A stretch of 27,317 nt of DNA from Proteobacteria bacterium UBA2363 (GCA_002344355.1 DDTN01000035.1:1-27317); one strand, 5' to 3'; numbered from the stretch's first letter, positions 1-7,825 are shown. A program made the numbers and translations. Notes: generated by a model from the letters alone, not told the origin.

Positions 1-26
1 ATTTAGGTTAACGCGTATGCCCCCAG

Positions 27-80
27 CCCCTCTCCCGCGCCGCGGGAGAGGGGAGCAAATCGCGCTCCGCTTCCCGCATT
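27..80 (+). repeat. Module A intergenic palindrome, copy 1
   Basis: Positions 27-39 and 41-53 form a perfect 13-bp inverted repeat around one central base (CCCCTCTCCCGCG / CGCGGGAGAGGGG). It is followed by the tail GAGCAAATCGCGCTCCGC, which leads straight into a tandem array. Related copies lie near 11031-11110, 12510-12545, 25369-25417 and, inverted, at the right end of the window. Seen directly; the family grouping is by eye. Confidence 0.75.
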
Positions 81-102
81 CCCGCATTCCGATTCCCGCA
101 TT

Positions 103-228
103 CCGAGTCCCGAGTTCCGAGTCCCGAGTCCCGAGTCCCGAGTCCCGAGTTCCGAGTTCCGAGTTCCGAGTTCCGAGTTCCGAATTCCGAATTCCGAGTC
201 CCGAGTTCCGAGTTCCGGGTCCCGAGTT
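103..228. repeat. Heptamer tandem array (CCGAGTY), 18 units
   Basis: Eighteen consecutive 7-bp units follow the pattern CCGAGTC or CCGAGTT, with two CCGAATT units and one CCGGGTC. A less regular lead-in of TTCCCGCA-like units covers about 70-102. There are no spacers, so this is not a CRISPR array. Because 7 is not a multiple of 3, and stop-free reading happens in several frames, it is unlikely to encode protein. Similar heptamer arrays adjoin module A at 25348 and 27243. Confidence 0.9.
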
Positions 229-239
229 CCGAACGAGCC

Positions 240-312
240 GCGGCACCTCACTTCTCCCCTCCCCCGCCTGCGGGGGAGGGGCGGGGGAGAGGGCCGCTCC
301 GGCCAGCGCGCG
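240..312 (-). repeat. Module B intergenic palindrome, copy 1
   Basis: The core is a CTCCCCCGC/GCGGGGGAG hairpin around 255-278, flanked on the left by CGGCACCTCACTTCTCC and on the right by GGAGAGGGCCGCTCCGGCCA. It reads on the minus strand relative to the copies at 1490, 6418, 12389 and 25469. It lies 80 bp past the stop of the GFA-family gene, so it could also act on transcript ends. The stretch 313-392 shows nothing recognisable. Confidence 0.75.
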
Positions 313-392
313 CCGCTGCACAGGCGGGCCCATGTTCGCCACCAGGAAGGCGAAGGCGACCCCGTCCCCCTTCGACGGCGGCCTCCGGGGCG

Positions 393-809
393 CTACGGGC
401 CCGGCGGCTCCGGCATCGGGGGCCACGCGTCGTGCTGCGGCAGCGTGTCGGTGATCTCGTGCCAGGTCGCCTTCGACGCCACGAAGATGTGTTCGCGCGG
501 GCGTGCGCCGGGATCGCCGTCCACGCTTGCCACCACGACCTCGCCGACCAGGCCGTCGTGGGCGCTCGCCAGCGCGGATCCGCATCGCCTGCAGAAGCAC
601 CGGCTGGTCCCGGGCGAGCTCTCGTAGGCCTGCACGAAGTCCTCGCCGGAGGTCCACCGGAAGCTGCCCGGCTGCAGGATGCCCCAGGTCGCGAACGCGG
701 CACCGTTCGACTTCCTGCACATCGAGCAGTGGCAGTGGCCGAGGAACCGGAAGGGCGCGGTGACCTCGTAGCCCACCGCCCCGCACAGGCAGCTTCCCCT
801 GATCGCCAT
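393..809 (-). CDS. GFA-family zinc-binding protein (CENP-V/GFA fold)
   Basis: A 138-residue protein of the GFA family (glutathione-dependent formaldehyde-activating enzyme/CENP-V type). Visible zinc ligands are C7 and C9 in CLCG, the H25-C26-H27-C28 to C31 cluster (HCHCSMC), and C71, C73 and C76 (CFCRRC). This matches the family's two zinc sites and its usual 120-140 residue length. The ATG at 809 is preceded by AGGAGG seven bases upstream, which decides the start over a longer open reading frame reaching to 1697. Most GFA-family members have no proven enzyme activity, so a formaldehyde role should not be assumed. It stands alone, 173 bp downstream of the chorismate mutase gene on the same strand. 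Confidence 0.88.
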   Translation of the reverse strand: MAIRGSCLCGAVGYEVTAPFRFLGHCHCSMCRKSNGAAFATWGILQPGSFRWTSGEDFVQAYESSPGTSRCFCRRCGSALASAHDGLVGEVVVASVDGDPGARPREHIFVASKATWHEITDTLPQHDAWPPMPEPPGP

Positions 810-982
810 GCCCAGTCCTCCTGGCCCTGCACGAGCATACGGCGCCGCTGGCCGGGGCGACAATCGGGCCAGATTCGCTTCCGGCAACGGGGCCGGGTTC
901 ACTTCTGCGGTGACGGGATCAGGTTCACTTGCAGCAGGGTGAGGGCCCCATGACCCTGTTCTACGGCCGGGCGACCTTGGCG

Positions 983-1309
983 TCAGTCCTGGCCAGGCGC
1001 GGCATTCAGCGCGGCATGCTCGGCCAGTTCCGATTCGATGAAGGCGGCAATCATCGCGCGGTAGACCTGCCCGGTGACCTTGGGGTCGGCGCCCAGCTCC
1101 TGCGCCAGTGCCACCGCCCGGGCGACGACCTGCTCCACGCGCTGGGGTGCCCGGACGTTGGCCGTGGTGGTCTTGAACGCCGCGGCCTGCTTCACGTAGG
1201 CGCCGCGCTCGGCCAGCAGGCCGACCAGTTGCCGGTCGATGCGGTCGATATGCGAGCGGACCTGCTCCAGGGAGCGGCATGGCTGGATGGGGTTTTCGCT
1301 GCTGGCCAT
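983..1309 (-). CDS. Chorismate mutase, AroQ class (PchB-like)
   Basis: A 108-residue all-helical AroQ-type chorismate mutase. Family enzymes convert chorismate to prephenate; the related PchB is an isochorismate pyruvate lyase. Spacing of R18, R35 and K46 matches the catalytic Arg-Arg-Lys set of E. coli AroQ and PchB (17 and 11 residues apart). The helix-1 signature IDRIDRQLVGLLAER is at 21-35, and APQRVEQVV at 54-62 resembles PchB. Near the residue that is Gln in bacterial enzymes, the sequence has Glu (E92/E94). The start is supported by GAGGA six bases before the ATG. No signal peptide is seen, so it should be cytoplasmic. No pch or aro genes flank it, so mutase versus lyase cannot be decided from context. 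Confidence 0.87.
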   Translation of the reverse strand: MASSENPIQPCRSLEQVRSHIDRIDRQLVGLLAERGAYVKQAAAFKTTTANVRAPQRVEQVVARAVALAQELGADPKVTGQVYRAMIAAFIESELAEHAALNAAPGQD

Positions 1310-1721
1310 GCCAATCCTCTAGCCCGGTACGGGTGGGGTTTACGGCCGGCAAGATGGCAGCAATCGTGGACTTCGTCGACGGGGGCGCCGGCCACCCTGG
1401 CGTCCACAAACGAAGTCGGTGCCGCTTCCGGCAGGGCGAAGGCGATGTTGCGCCCTTTTCGGCGCCGTGGTCGCCGGCCCATCGGCGCGCGCTGGTCGGG
1501 GCGGCCCTCTCCCCGCCCCTCCCCCGCATGGCGGGGGAGGGGAGAAGTGTGGTGCCGTCGCACCGGCAGGCGGGGGAGGTGAGAAGTGCGGTGCAGTGGC
1601 AGCGACAGGCTGCGCCCGGCACAGCGGCGTGCTCAGTGCCGAATGGGATTGGATCCGCCCGACGGGGCCAGGCCTGCATGCGTCCGGGTGAGGGCAAGCC
1701 TGGCGCGTTGCGGCCGCCGGC
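1310..1721. other. Gene-free gap with a module B repeat
   Basis: A 412-bp gap between the chorismate mutase start and the glycosyltransferase stop. Its middle holds module B copy 2 (listed separately). The rest shows no gene with a credible start, ribosome binding site or family motif. GAGGA just left of 1316 on the minus strand is the mutase ribosome binding site. Confidence 0.6.
1490..1600 (+). repeat. Module B intergenic palindrome, copy 2
   Basis: The order is GCGCTGGTCGGGGCGGCC, CTCTCCCCGCCCCTCC, then the CTCCCCCGC/GCGGGGGAG hairpin, then GGGGAGAAGTGTGGTGCCGTCGC in two parts. A second partial 3' half (GCGGGGGAGGTGAGAAGTGCGGTGC, overlapping 1570-1594) follows immediately, so the end of the element is duplicated. 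It lies between two minus-strand genes. Confidence 0.75.
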
Positions 1722-4004
1722 CTACTCCAGGAACGGCTGCCGCATCGGGGTGATGCCGTCCAGGGATTCGCTGGCCTCGATCCGCGCGATCTGCTGGCGG
1801 ACCTGTTCGACGAAGTCCGGGTCCATGGGCACCAGGGTCTGGTCGACGAAGGCGCGATAGGCCGCCAGAGCGCCCTCGCGCTGGCCCAGGCGGACATGGG
1901 CATTGCCGATCTCGATATGGCCGGCCACCATCCTGGGGTCGACGGCCAGGACCTCGGTGGCGCGCCGGATGACCATGGCCCAGTCGTCGCCGTTGTCGCG
2001 GTAGATGTAGTCGAACAGGCGGCCGGCGATGCTGTTGGCGCGCGCGCGCGGGTCGCGGATGCGGCCCTTGCGAACCTGCATGTTGCCGGCGCGGAACACC
2101 TCCTCGGTTTCGGCGTAGAAGGTGTCTGGATCCCAGTCGAAGGCGGGCCAGGGCACCAGGGCGCCCATCCGGATCAGGAAGTAGCCGTCGTAGATGCCGT
2201 CGACATTGTCGTCGTCGAGCGATTCCACCAGGTTGCGGATGCGCATGCCGGCGCCTTCGGTCTGGCGCGACCGGCTGCCGTAGAACGGCAGCCCGCCGTC
2301 GACCACCACCTGGTCGTGGAAGGCCCTGATCTCATGGAAGCGCAGTCCCAGGTCCACGGACTCGTTGGAGAAGTTGCGCCAGGCGTTCTCGCTGCCGCCG
2401 GCCAGGCGGTTGTGGAACTCGTACAGGCGTGGCTCGGGCAGGGTGGCGACCAGCAGCGCGACCGCCAGCACGGCGAAGGCGGCGGCCTCGAACCGGACCC
2501 GCCGCGTCGCCCCGGGCGCGCGCAGCCCGGCGACCACCTCGCGCAGCGCCAGTGCGATCAGCAGCAACAGCGCCAGGACCACCGGCAGGGCGTGGCGGAT
2601 GCCGGCGTAGGCGCCCTGCGAGCCGGCCAGGGCCACGAAGTGGCCACCCGCCATGATCAGCACCATCAGAAGCGCCAGCCTGGAGGTTTGCCGGCGACGC
2701 GCGGCGGGGTCATCGGGATCGAGCCGTGCTGCGGGCGGTGGACCCTGGGACGGCGAGGACGCAACCGACATCCGCTCGGGCTGGCCAACGGACGCAACGG
2801 GCGCCGCGGCGCGAAGATCAGCCCCCGCGGCAGCGGGGCCAGGCGATGTCCTGGCCAGGCGTTCGCCGCGGTCCATGAAGGCGCGGACCAGGACGACCAG
2901 GGCCAGCGCCAGCATCAGCAGGGTCGCCAGCGGCAGCTTGGAGACGATCTGGCTGGGCCAGACGTGCCAGGGGGTCTCGTTGACGTACTGCCGACCCCAC
3001 AGCAGGTGGCTGACCTGGCCGCGCCCCTCGACGCCGGCGCGCAGGGTGTCGGCCAGCCCCCACAGGTAGGGACGCGGCAGCAGGCGATGGTCGTCGGCGG
3101 TGGCCAGCAGCGTGCGCAGCCCCGGCCGGTTCAGGTCCTCGATCTTGGCGCCGATCTCGCGATTGAACGGGTCGCTGCCGTCCGGGCTGGTGTGGAAGCG
3201 GAAGTCGTAGTGGGCCCAGAGCACGGCCACGGCGAGCACGGCGGCGACCAGCAATTGGCCCAGACGCCTGATCGATTCCCGCACACGGGCGCGGCGCGAC
3301 TGCCAGGCCAGCACCAGCACAAGGCCCGGGCCCAGCGCGGCCAGGCCGGCCAGGGCGGAATGCTTCGTCGCAAGCGCCAGCCCCATGGCCAGGCCGGTCA
3401 GCAGCGCCGAGCGCCAGCGCCAGTCGCTGGCCAGCAGCCCCGCGCAGCAGGCGGCGAGCATCAGGGTCAGGGCCAGCGGCAGGTCGGTCATCACCAGCGG
3501 CATGTGCGCCGACAGGGTCGGCTCCAGTGCCACCAGGCCGACCATTGCCACGGCCGGCACGGCGCCGAAGAGGCGCCAGGTGAGCAGGCCGGTCAGCAAC
3601 AGCAGCAGGCCGTTGAAGGCGAACATGGCCAGCCGCGCGCGCTGCTGGATCGCCAGCGCGTCGTTGTCGAGATAGACGATGCGCTCGACGTAGTCGCGCT
3701 CCTGGGTCTTGTCGACCAGCGGTTCCAGCGGCGGCAGGGCGAGCAGGGATTCGGGCATCCAGGCGCCGACCCAGCGCTTGGTCAGCGGCGGATGCTCGGG
3801 ATTGAGCCGCCAGTCGCCGGTGCGCTCGTAGCTGGCCCCGGCGACGATGTGCCAGGGCTCGTCGATGGTGAAGCTGTCCAGCCGGGTGCCGAGCTGCGAG
3901 CGCAGCACGGCCAGCAGGACCAGGGCGACCAGGACGACCGGTACCAGCCAGGCCGGTCGCGGGCGGCGATCGGCGGGCGTGATGGGGCGGGCGGGCTGGG
4001 ACAT
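1722..4004 (-). CDS. GT39-like membrane glycosyltransferase with C-terminal TPR
   Basis: A 760-residue polytopic membrane protein of the PMT/ArnT-like GT-C superfamily, which moves sugars from lipid-phosphate carriers on the outer face of the inner membrane. The acidic motif D48-E49 (FTIDEPWHI) in the first outer loop, followed by NPEHPPL at 68-74, is typical of GT39-type enzymes. About ten hydrophobic segments follow up to about residue 545. A Pro/Ala/Arg-rich loop sits near the middle (about 390-450). The C-terminal part is soluble, and a TPR-like helix pair (about 675-725, GHIEIGNAHVRLGQREGALA) precedes the end. The start was chosen because a short polar N-terminus leads directly into the first membrane segment; its ribosome binding site is weak. 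Acceptor and donor sugar are unknown. It lies 182 bp downstream of the DUF924 gene. Confidence 0.82.
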   Translation of the reverse strand: MSQPARPITPADRRPRPAWLVPVVLVALVLLAVLRSQLGTRLDSFTIDEPWHIVAGASYERTGDWRLNPEHPPLTKRWVGAWMPESLLALPPLEPLVDKTQERDYVERIVYLDNDALAIQQRARLAMFAFNGLLLLLTGLLTWRLFGAVPAVAMVGLVALEPTLSAHMPLVMTDLPLALTLMLAACCAGLLASDWRWRSALLTGLAMGLALATKHSALAGLAALGPGLVLVLAWQSRRARVRESIRRLGQLLVAAVLAVAVLWAHYDFRFHTSPDGSDPFNREIGAKIEDLNRPGLRTLLATADDHRLLPRPYLWGLADTLRAGVEGRGQVSHLLWGRQYVNETPWHVWPSQIVSKLPLATLLMLALALVVLVRAFMDRGERLARTSPGPAAAGADLRAAAPVASVGQPERMSVASSPSQGPPPAARLDPDDPAARRRQTSRLALLMVLIMAGGHFVALAGSQGAYAGIRHALPVVLALLLLIALALREVVAGLRAPGATRRVRFEAAAFAVLAVALLVATLPEPRLYEFHNRLAGGSENAWRNFSNESVDLGLRFHEIRAFHDQVVVDGGLPFYGSRSRQTEGAGMRIRNLVESLDDDNVDGIYDGYFLIRMGALVPWPAFDWDPDTFYAETEEVFRAGNMQVRKGRIRDPRARANSIAGRLFDYIYRDNGDDWAMVIRRATEVLAVDPRMVAGHIEIGNAHVRLGQREGALAAYRAFVDQTLVPMDPDFVEQVRQQIARIEASESLDGITPMRQPFLE

Positions 4005-4140
4005 GGTCTGACCTGGTGGCTGCGGCTTCCCATTCGGTACGGGAAAGGCCGGCGCCAGGGGCCATCGGGCGAGAAGTCCGCGGTGCTTGCCGGGGCCGGC
4101 GGCCGGCGCGCGCGGGCGGCGCGCGATCGTCGCACCGTCG

Positions 4141-4174
4141 CGACGGGTCGACTCCGCTCCGGCTGGGCCCGTCG
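4141..4174. terminator. Possible hairpin between DUF924 and GT39-like genes
   Basis: Perfect 7-bp arms CGACGGG (4141-4147) and CCCGTCG (4168-4174) enclose a 20-base loop, just past the DUF924 stop on the minus strand. There is no T tract. It could end the DUF924 transcript, but such hairpins are common by chance in DNA this GC-rich. Confidence 0.3.
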
Positions 4175-4186
4175 GCCGGTTGCCGC

Positions 4187-4735
4187 CTAGAACCGCGATC
4201 CGGGCTCCAGCAGGAACGCCTGCTCCTCGGCCGTGGACTCCCGCCCCAGGACCGCGTTGCGGTGCGGGTAGCGGCCGAAGCGGTCGATGATCGCCTTGTG
4301 GCGCAGCTCGTAGTCGTAGTTGTCGGCCGGCGCATGGTCGCGGTACAGCGCCTCGGCGACGACGTGGATCGTGCGCGACTCGCTGTGCATGTAGGGCAGC
4401 AGCAGGAAGCTGCGGCGCACGGCGTCGAGCGCCTGCAGCGCGCCGCCCGCGACCGCCTCCTGGGCCAGCGCCAGGGCCATGGGGTCCTGCGCGAAGGCCT
4501 GCGGCGTGTCGCGGTGGATGTTCCGCGGGAACTGGTCCAGCACCAGGATCTCGGCCAACCGGCCTTCCGCAGTGCCGCGCCATTCGTACAGCTCGCCGGC
4601 CGCCGCCTGCCGCAGCAGGCCGCTGAACCGCTGCCGCAGGGCCGCGTCGAACGCCGGGTCCGAGGCGAACCACGCCTTGGGGTCGATCTCGTCGAACCAG
4701 AAATCCAGGACTTCGCTGGGCATGGACATGCTCAT
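4187..4735 (-). CDS. DUF924 family protein
   Basis: A 182-residue member of the DUF924 family, an all-helical TPR-like fold of unproven function. Typical family blocks are visible: VLDFWFDE near the N-terminus, LAEILVLDQFPRNIHRDTPQAFA around 61-83, LPYMHSE around 113-119, and FGRYPHRNAVLGRESTAEE near 153-171. Length agrees with the family's usual 180-200. Three in-frame ATGs (4735, 4729, 4723) are possible, and none has a strong ribosome binding site. The family is assumed cytoplasmic; no signal sequence is seen. Confidence 0.87.
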   Translation of the reverse strand: MSMSMPSEVLDFWFDEIDPKAWFASDPAFDAALRQRFSGLLRQAAAGELYEWRGTAEGRLAEILVLDQFPRNIHRDTPQAFAQDPMALALAQEAVAGGALQALDAVRRSFLLLPYMHSESRTIHVVAEALYRDHAPADNYDYELRHKAIIDRFGRYPHRNAVLGRESTAEEQAFLLEPGSRF

Positions 4736-4865
4736 CTCGGGCGGTGCGCGTGCCCCGAGGGTGTGCCGGAGACGCGGTGTGCGTCAAGAGCCATGGCCCC
4801 GTGTCGGTCGCCCTGCAACGGAAGATGACCGGGATCCCTGCTGTCGTGAGAGGACCACCCTCGTT

Positions 4866-4899
4866 GCAAACCCGGTACGGCCGTGAGGCCGCAGTTTGC
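4866..4899 (-). terminator. Two-step hairpin downstream of the lipoprotein gene
   Basis: Outer arms GCAAAC (4866-4871) and GTTTGC (4894-4899) enclose an inner stem CGGCC-GTGA-GGCCG (4878-4891). It lies 40 bp past the stop of the small lipoprotein gene and about 130 bp upstream of the DUF924 start, so it may end the former transcript. There is no clear T run. Nothing else is recognisable in 4736-4937. Confidence 0.4.
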
Positions 4900-4937
4900 G
4901 AAGAAGGATGGCCCCTCCGCCTGCACCCCGCAGGAGG

Positions 4938-5300
4938 CTAGTCGAGACAGACGTGCATCAGGTCGCTGGGCAGTTTCCTCCAGCCCTCGCCGGAACGGAC
5001 GAAGCCGATCCAGACGCCGGTGACCGGGGTGCCGACGTGGTAGACCAGCAGGCCGGATCCGGTCCGGAACCAGGCGGCCCGGGTGCGCGCCCGCGGGGCG
5101 GGCTGCAGGTCGGCGGGTTCGATGAGCGCCAGCAGCGCGTCCGCTTCCGGCGGCGCGCGGCGCAGGTGGACCAGCGGCGACCTCGGTACCGGCCCCGACT
5201 CGTCGAGGGGGAACAGGTCGGGGACGCAGCGGGGCGGGCCTCGGAGCGCGCAGCCGCCGAGGGCGAGCAGCAGCGCCGCGACGGCGAGGGCGAGCCGCAA
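4938..5300 (-). CDS. Small predicted lipoprotein (TTG start)
   Basis: I do not recognise the family. Using the TTG at 5300 gives 120 residues beginning MRLALAVAALLLALGGCALR, a clean lipoprotein signal with lipobox LGGC and lipidated cysteine C17. Without that start, the frame continues upstream with no ATG next to the signal peptide. The mature part has two further cysteines (C25 and C118) that could form a disulfide, and no known domain. It follows the MazG-like/UPF0158 gene by 92 bp on the same strand. The start codon is inferred from the signal peptide only, as the ribosome binding site is weak. Confidence 0.6.
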   Translation of the reverse strand: MRLALAVAALLLALGGCALRGPPRCVPDLFPLDESGPVPRSPLVHLRRAPPEADALLALIEPADLQPAPRARTRAAWFRTGSGLLVYHVGTPVTGVWIGFVRSGEGWRKLPSDLMHVCLD

Positions 5301-5392
5301 GCCGTATCCGGCAGGCGGCTGGCGGGTCTGGATGAACCCGCCGGCAACCCTGGCGTCGCAGCCGGCCGGCGCTGCCCCTTGTCCGGGCGGAA

Positions 5393-6205
5393 TCAGTCGC
5401 CCTCCCCGGTCACCACTGTGAAGCCGTGCGCCTGCGCCCAGCCGGTGAGCGCCGCCTTGGTGGCCTCGTCCTCGAAGGCGTCCCAGATCCCGAGCAGGCC
5501 ATTCCGCTCCAGGATGGCCTTGAACGCCCGGTAGGCGCCGCGGCGGCCGAAGGCCGCGTGTACCGCGTCGGCCAGGTGCGGGGCGATCTTGTCCACGAAG
5601 TCGAACACCAGGTCCCGGCCCAGGTCCAGTTCGCGCTTGTCCGGCAGCTCGACATAGCGTGTGTCGTCGTCGATGTCGTCCGGCAGCGGCGGCTCGTCGT
5701 CGGCGTAGGGCGAGCGGACATGGGTCGCGCCGGTGACGAGGTCGATGTAGACCTCGTTCTCGCCCGGCGCCGCGTCCTTGAGCATGAAGGCGAGCTCGAG
5801 ATCGGACAGGTTGACCCGGACGCCCTGCGTCGTCGCCGCGCCGCTGCCCGGGTCGGCGCCTGCGGCAACGGCATCCGGCTGCGCCTCGAGCTGGCTGGCC
5901 ACGTGGGCCGCGATCTGTGCGGTGTTGCTGACAAAGGCCGCCTCCAGATCGACGCCGCACTTGTCGGCCAGCACCAGGATCGACCACAGGCAGTCGGACA
6001 GTTCGTGGGCCAGCTTCGCCTGGCAGTCGTCGATGTCGCGGACGCCGGCGTGCGCCTGGACCAGCTTTGCCAGGTCGCCGACATCGCCCATGAAGCCCAG
6101 GGCGAGTTCCTGCGGGGTCCAGGCCCGGCCGTACTTTCGTGTCTCCAGCTGCTCATAGAGCGCATTGAGCTGTAGCGCGGACTTCTGCAGGTCGCCGAGA
6201 TGCAT
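5393..6205 (-). CDS. MazG-like / UPF0158 two-domain protein
   Basis: A 270-residue protein joining two domains. Residues 1-110 resemble MazG-type nucleotide pyrophosphohydrolases: a first acidic helix GDVGDLAKLV (D41, D44) and a second helix HELSDCLW with E68 and D71, the ExxD half of the metal site. The usual ExxE is replaced by DxxD. A low-complexity linker (111-128) leads to a UPF0158 domain (about 131-265) with LELAFMLKD, YIDLVTGATH, RYVELP, GAYRAFKAIL and AQAHGF. The ATG at 6205 has AGGAGGA six bases upstream. MazG enzymes hydrolyse NTPs to NMPs; UPF0158 has no assigned function. The fusion suggests the two act together, but substrate is unknown. Confidence 0.82.
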   Translation of the reverse strand: MHLGDLQKSALQLNALYEQLETRKYGRAWTPQELALGFMGDVGDLAKLVQAHAGVRDIDDCQAKLAHELSDCLWSILVLADKCGVDLEAAFVSNTAQIAAHVASQLEAQPDAVAAGADPGSGAATTQGVRVNLSDLELAFMLKDAAPGENEVYIDLVTGATHVRSPYADDEPPLPDDIDDDTRYVELPDKRELDLGRDLVFDFVDKIAPHLADAVHAAFGRRGAYRAFKAILERNGLLGIWDAFEDEATKAALTGWAQAHGFTVVTGEGD

Positions 6206-6417
6206 GCGGGTCCTCCTCGCCCTGGTCCAGGGCCTGGTTGATTCACTCTGCGAGGGCTGCCAAAGGTAGTACGCCGAGCAGGCCAGGGCGAGGGCGATGC
6301 GGCCCCGGTCAGCGCCCGGCCGGAGACGATCCGCTGCCCGCTCCTTGACCCTGAGATCCCGCAGCCCGCTGCGCTGCCGGCGCAACTCCGAAGGCTGCGT
6401 ACTTGCCGTCCCCGCAG
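6206..6417. other. Gene-free gap upstream of the MazG-like gene
   Basis: No open frame with a credible start or motif was seen here. It must hold the promoter of the minus-strand MazG-like/UPF0158 gene, but no convincing -35/-10 pair could be assigned. Module B copy 3 follows at 6418, and 6498-6609 is also empty. Confidence 0.5.
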
Positions 6418-6497
6418 CGCGCGCTGGCCGGGCAGCCCTCTCCCCGCGCCCCTCCCCCGCACGGCGGGGGAGGGGAGAAGTGTGGTGCCGTCGCATG
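6418..6497 (+). repeat. Module B intergenic palindrome, copy 3
   Basis: GCGCTGGCCGGGCAGCCC, then CTCTCCCCGCGCCCC, the CTCCCCCGC/GCGGGGGAG hairpin and GGGGAGAAGTGTGGTGCCG. It closely matches the copies at 1490 and 25469. It lies about 110 bp past the GrpB-family stop on the minus strand. Confidence 0.78.
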
Positions 6498-6609
6498 GGT
6501 GGCACGCGCCTGGCGGGCGGGGCCGGGCCTGGTCGTCGGGGGTGGCTGGGAGTCGAGGCTGCTCAAGCGTACGGGGCGCTGCGAGGCGCGGCGATGCCTG
6601 CCCCGGCCG

Positions 6610-7128
6610 TCAGTCCGCGTCGCCACGGCGTCCGGCCAGCACGCGCTGGACGAAAGGCGCCTTGGCCGCGGTGTAGCGCGCCTTGTCGTCCGCATGTTCG
6701 CTTGCCAGGCGGCGCTTGAGCGTCTGGTAGGCCGCCCGGAGCGCCGGGTCCTCGCGCAGGGCGTCGCGGAACGCCAGGTGCGATCGCCACAGCGGCGCAT
6801 CCTGCACCACCGCATGCAGGTGGACGCGCAACTCGCCGGCCCGGGACCTGACGAAGTACCGGCGCTCGGGGATCTGCTGCTCGCAGGCGGGACGGTAGGC
6901 ATAGCCGAGCGCCGCCAGCGCGTCGATCCGCTGCTCCACCGCCTCGAGCGATCCTGCACCCAGCAGCACGTCGATGACGGGTTTCGCCACCAGCCCATCG
7001 ACCGCCGTGCTGCCGATGTGCTCGATGGCCACGCGGGCGGGCGCGAACGCGGCGCGCAGCTCGCCCTCGATGGCCTGGAATGCGGCGGGCCAGGCGGCGC
7101 TGTACGGGACCAGTTCGACGGCGGACAT
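6610..7128 (-). CDS. GrpB family protein (UPF0157)
   Basis: A 172-residue GrpB/UPF0157 protein with a nucleotidyltransferase-like fold. The signature is IEHIGSTAVDGLVAKPVIDVLL (about 35-56), with the Gly-Ser pair and following acidic residue typical of the fold. Other family blocks are VELVPYSAAWPAAF at the N-terminus, ERRYFVR and LRVHLHAV mid-protein, and HLAFRDALREDPALRAAY further on. Length is normal. Enzymatic function is not established; many annotations say only GrpB domain protein. It lies 85 bp downstream of a GNAT acetyltransferase gene on the same strand and may share its transcript. Confidence 0.9.
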   Translation of the reverse strand: MSAVELVPYSAAWPAAFQAIEGELRAAFAPARVAIEHIGSTAVDGLVAKPVIDVLLGAGSLEAVEQRIDALAALGYAYRPACEQQIPERRYFVRSRAGELRVHLHAVVQDAPLWRSHLAFRDALREDPALRAAYQTLKRRLASEHADDKARYTAAKAPFVQRVLAGRRGDAD

Positions 7129-7213
7129 GGCGGTCAGGACCTGGGCTGCCTGGCCGCATCGGCACCGGCGGATGCGTCGCGCTCGAACGCGGTGCGCCGG
7201 AAGCACCGGGTGC

Positions 7214-7825
7214 TCATGCCGGCTCGCCCGGGGTGCGGCGGGGCGGCACGCCGGCCCCAGCGGGCGCGACGCCGGGATCGGCCAGGTCCGCCGGCACCAG
7301 CGAGTAGACCAGCGCGTCCGTCGGCACGCCCCGGACCACGAGCCGGTTGCGGGCCACCGCCTCCCGCGTCGCGCCCAGCTTTTCGGCCACCGCCTGGCTT
7401 GCGTGGTTGCCCGGCGTCGTCACGATCTCGATGCGCACCAGGCCCAGTGGCCCGAACCCGAAGCGCGCGACCTGGATGGCGGCGGCCACTGCCACACCAC
7501 GGCGCCGGTGGGCCTCGCCCACCCAGTAGCCGAGATTCGCCGACCGGTGGCCGGCATCGACCTGGTTGAGGCCGGCGCAGCCCAGCAGCGCCTGGCCGCT
7601 GGCGTCGAAGATGCCGAAAGGAAACTCGGACCCGCGTTCCCAGGCCGCCTCGCAGTGGGCGACCCGGGCTTGCGCGTCGGCCAGGCCGTAACCGGGACGA
7701 CACCAGGGAAACGCGGCCGACAGGGAGGCGATGGAGTCGCGGACCGCGGCATGCAGGGCGGGCGCGTCTTGGCGGGAGAGCGGCCTGACGACGATTTCGA
7801 CGGCGCCAGGACTGCGATTGAACAT
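7214..7825 (-). CDS. GNAT family N-acetyltransferase (RimJ/RimL type)
   Basis: A 203-residue GNAT acetyltransferase. The acetyl-CoA binding motif A is around 104-113 (EAHRRRGVAVA), after the beta-strand ANLGYWVG, and the PGNHASQAVAEKLGA segment (138-152) is typical of the RimJ/RimL group that acetylates protein N-termini or small amines. The C-terminal 25 residues are Pro/Ala-rich and probably disordered. The ATG at 7825 fits the family N-terminus, though no strong ribosome binding site is visible. The substrate cannot be told from sequence. Confidence 0.87.
   Translation of the reverse strand: MFNRSPGAVEIVVRPLSRQDAPALHAAVRDSIASLSAAFPWCRPGYGLADAQARVAHCEAAWERGSEFPFGIFDASGQALLGCAGLNQVDAGHRSANLGYWVGEAHRRRGVAVAAAIQVARFGFGPLGLVRIEIVTTPGNHASQAVAEKLGATREAVARNRLVVRGVPTDALVYSLVPADLADPGVAPAGAGVPPRRTPGEPA

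Noticed and set aside
103..228. Short tandem repeat that could suggest a CRISPR array
   Set aside because: The 7-bp units are contiguous with no unique spacers, and no cas gene is present.
1896..4190. Long open frame on the plus strand opposite the GT39-like gene
   Set aside because: It is the antisense of a gene with clear family motifs. Its product is Gln/His/Gly-rich without domains, as expected from high-GC third positions.
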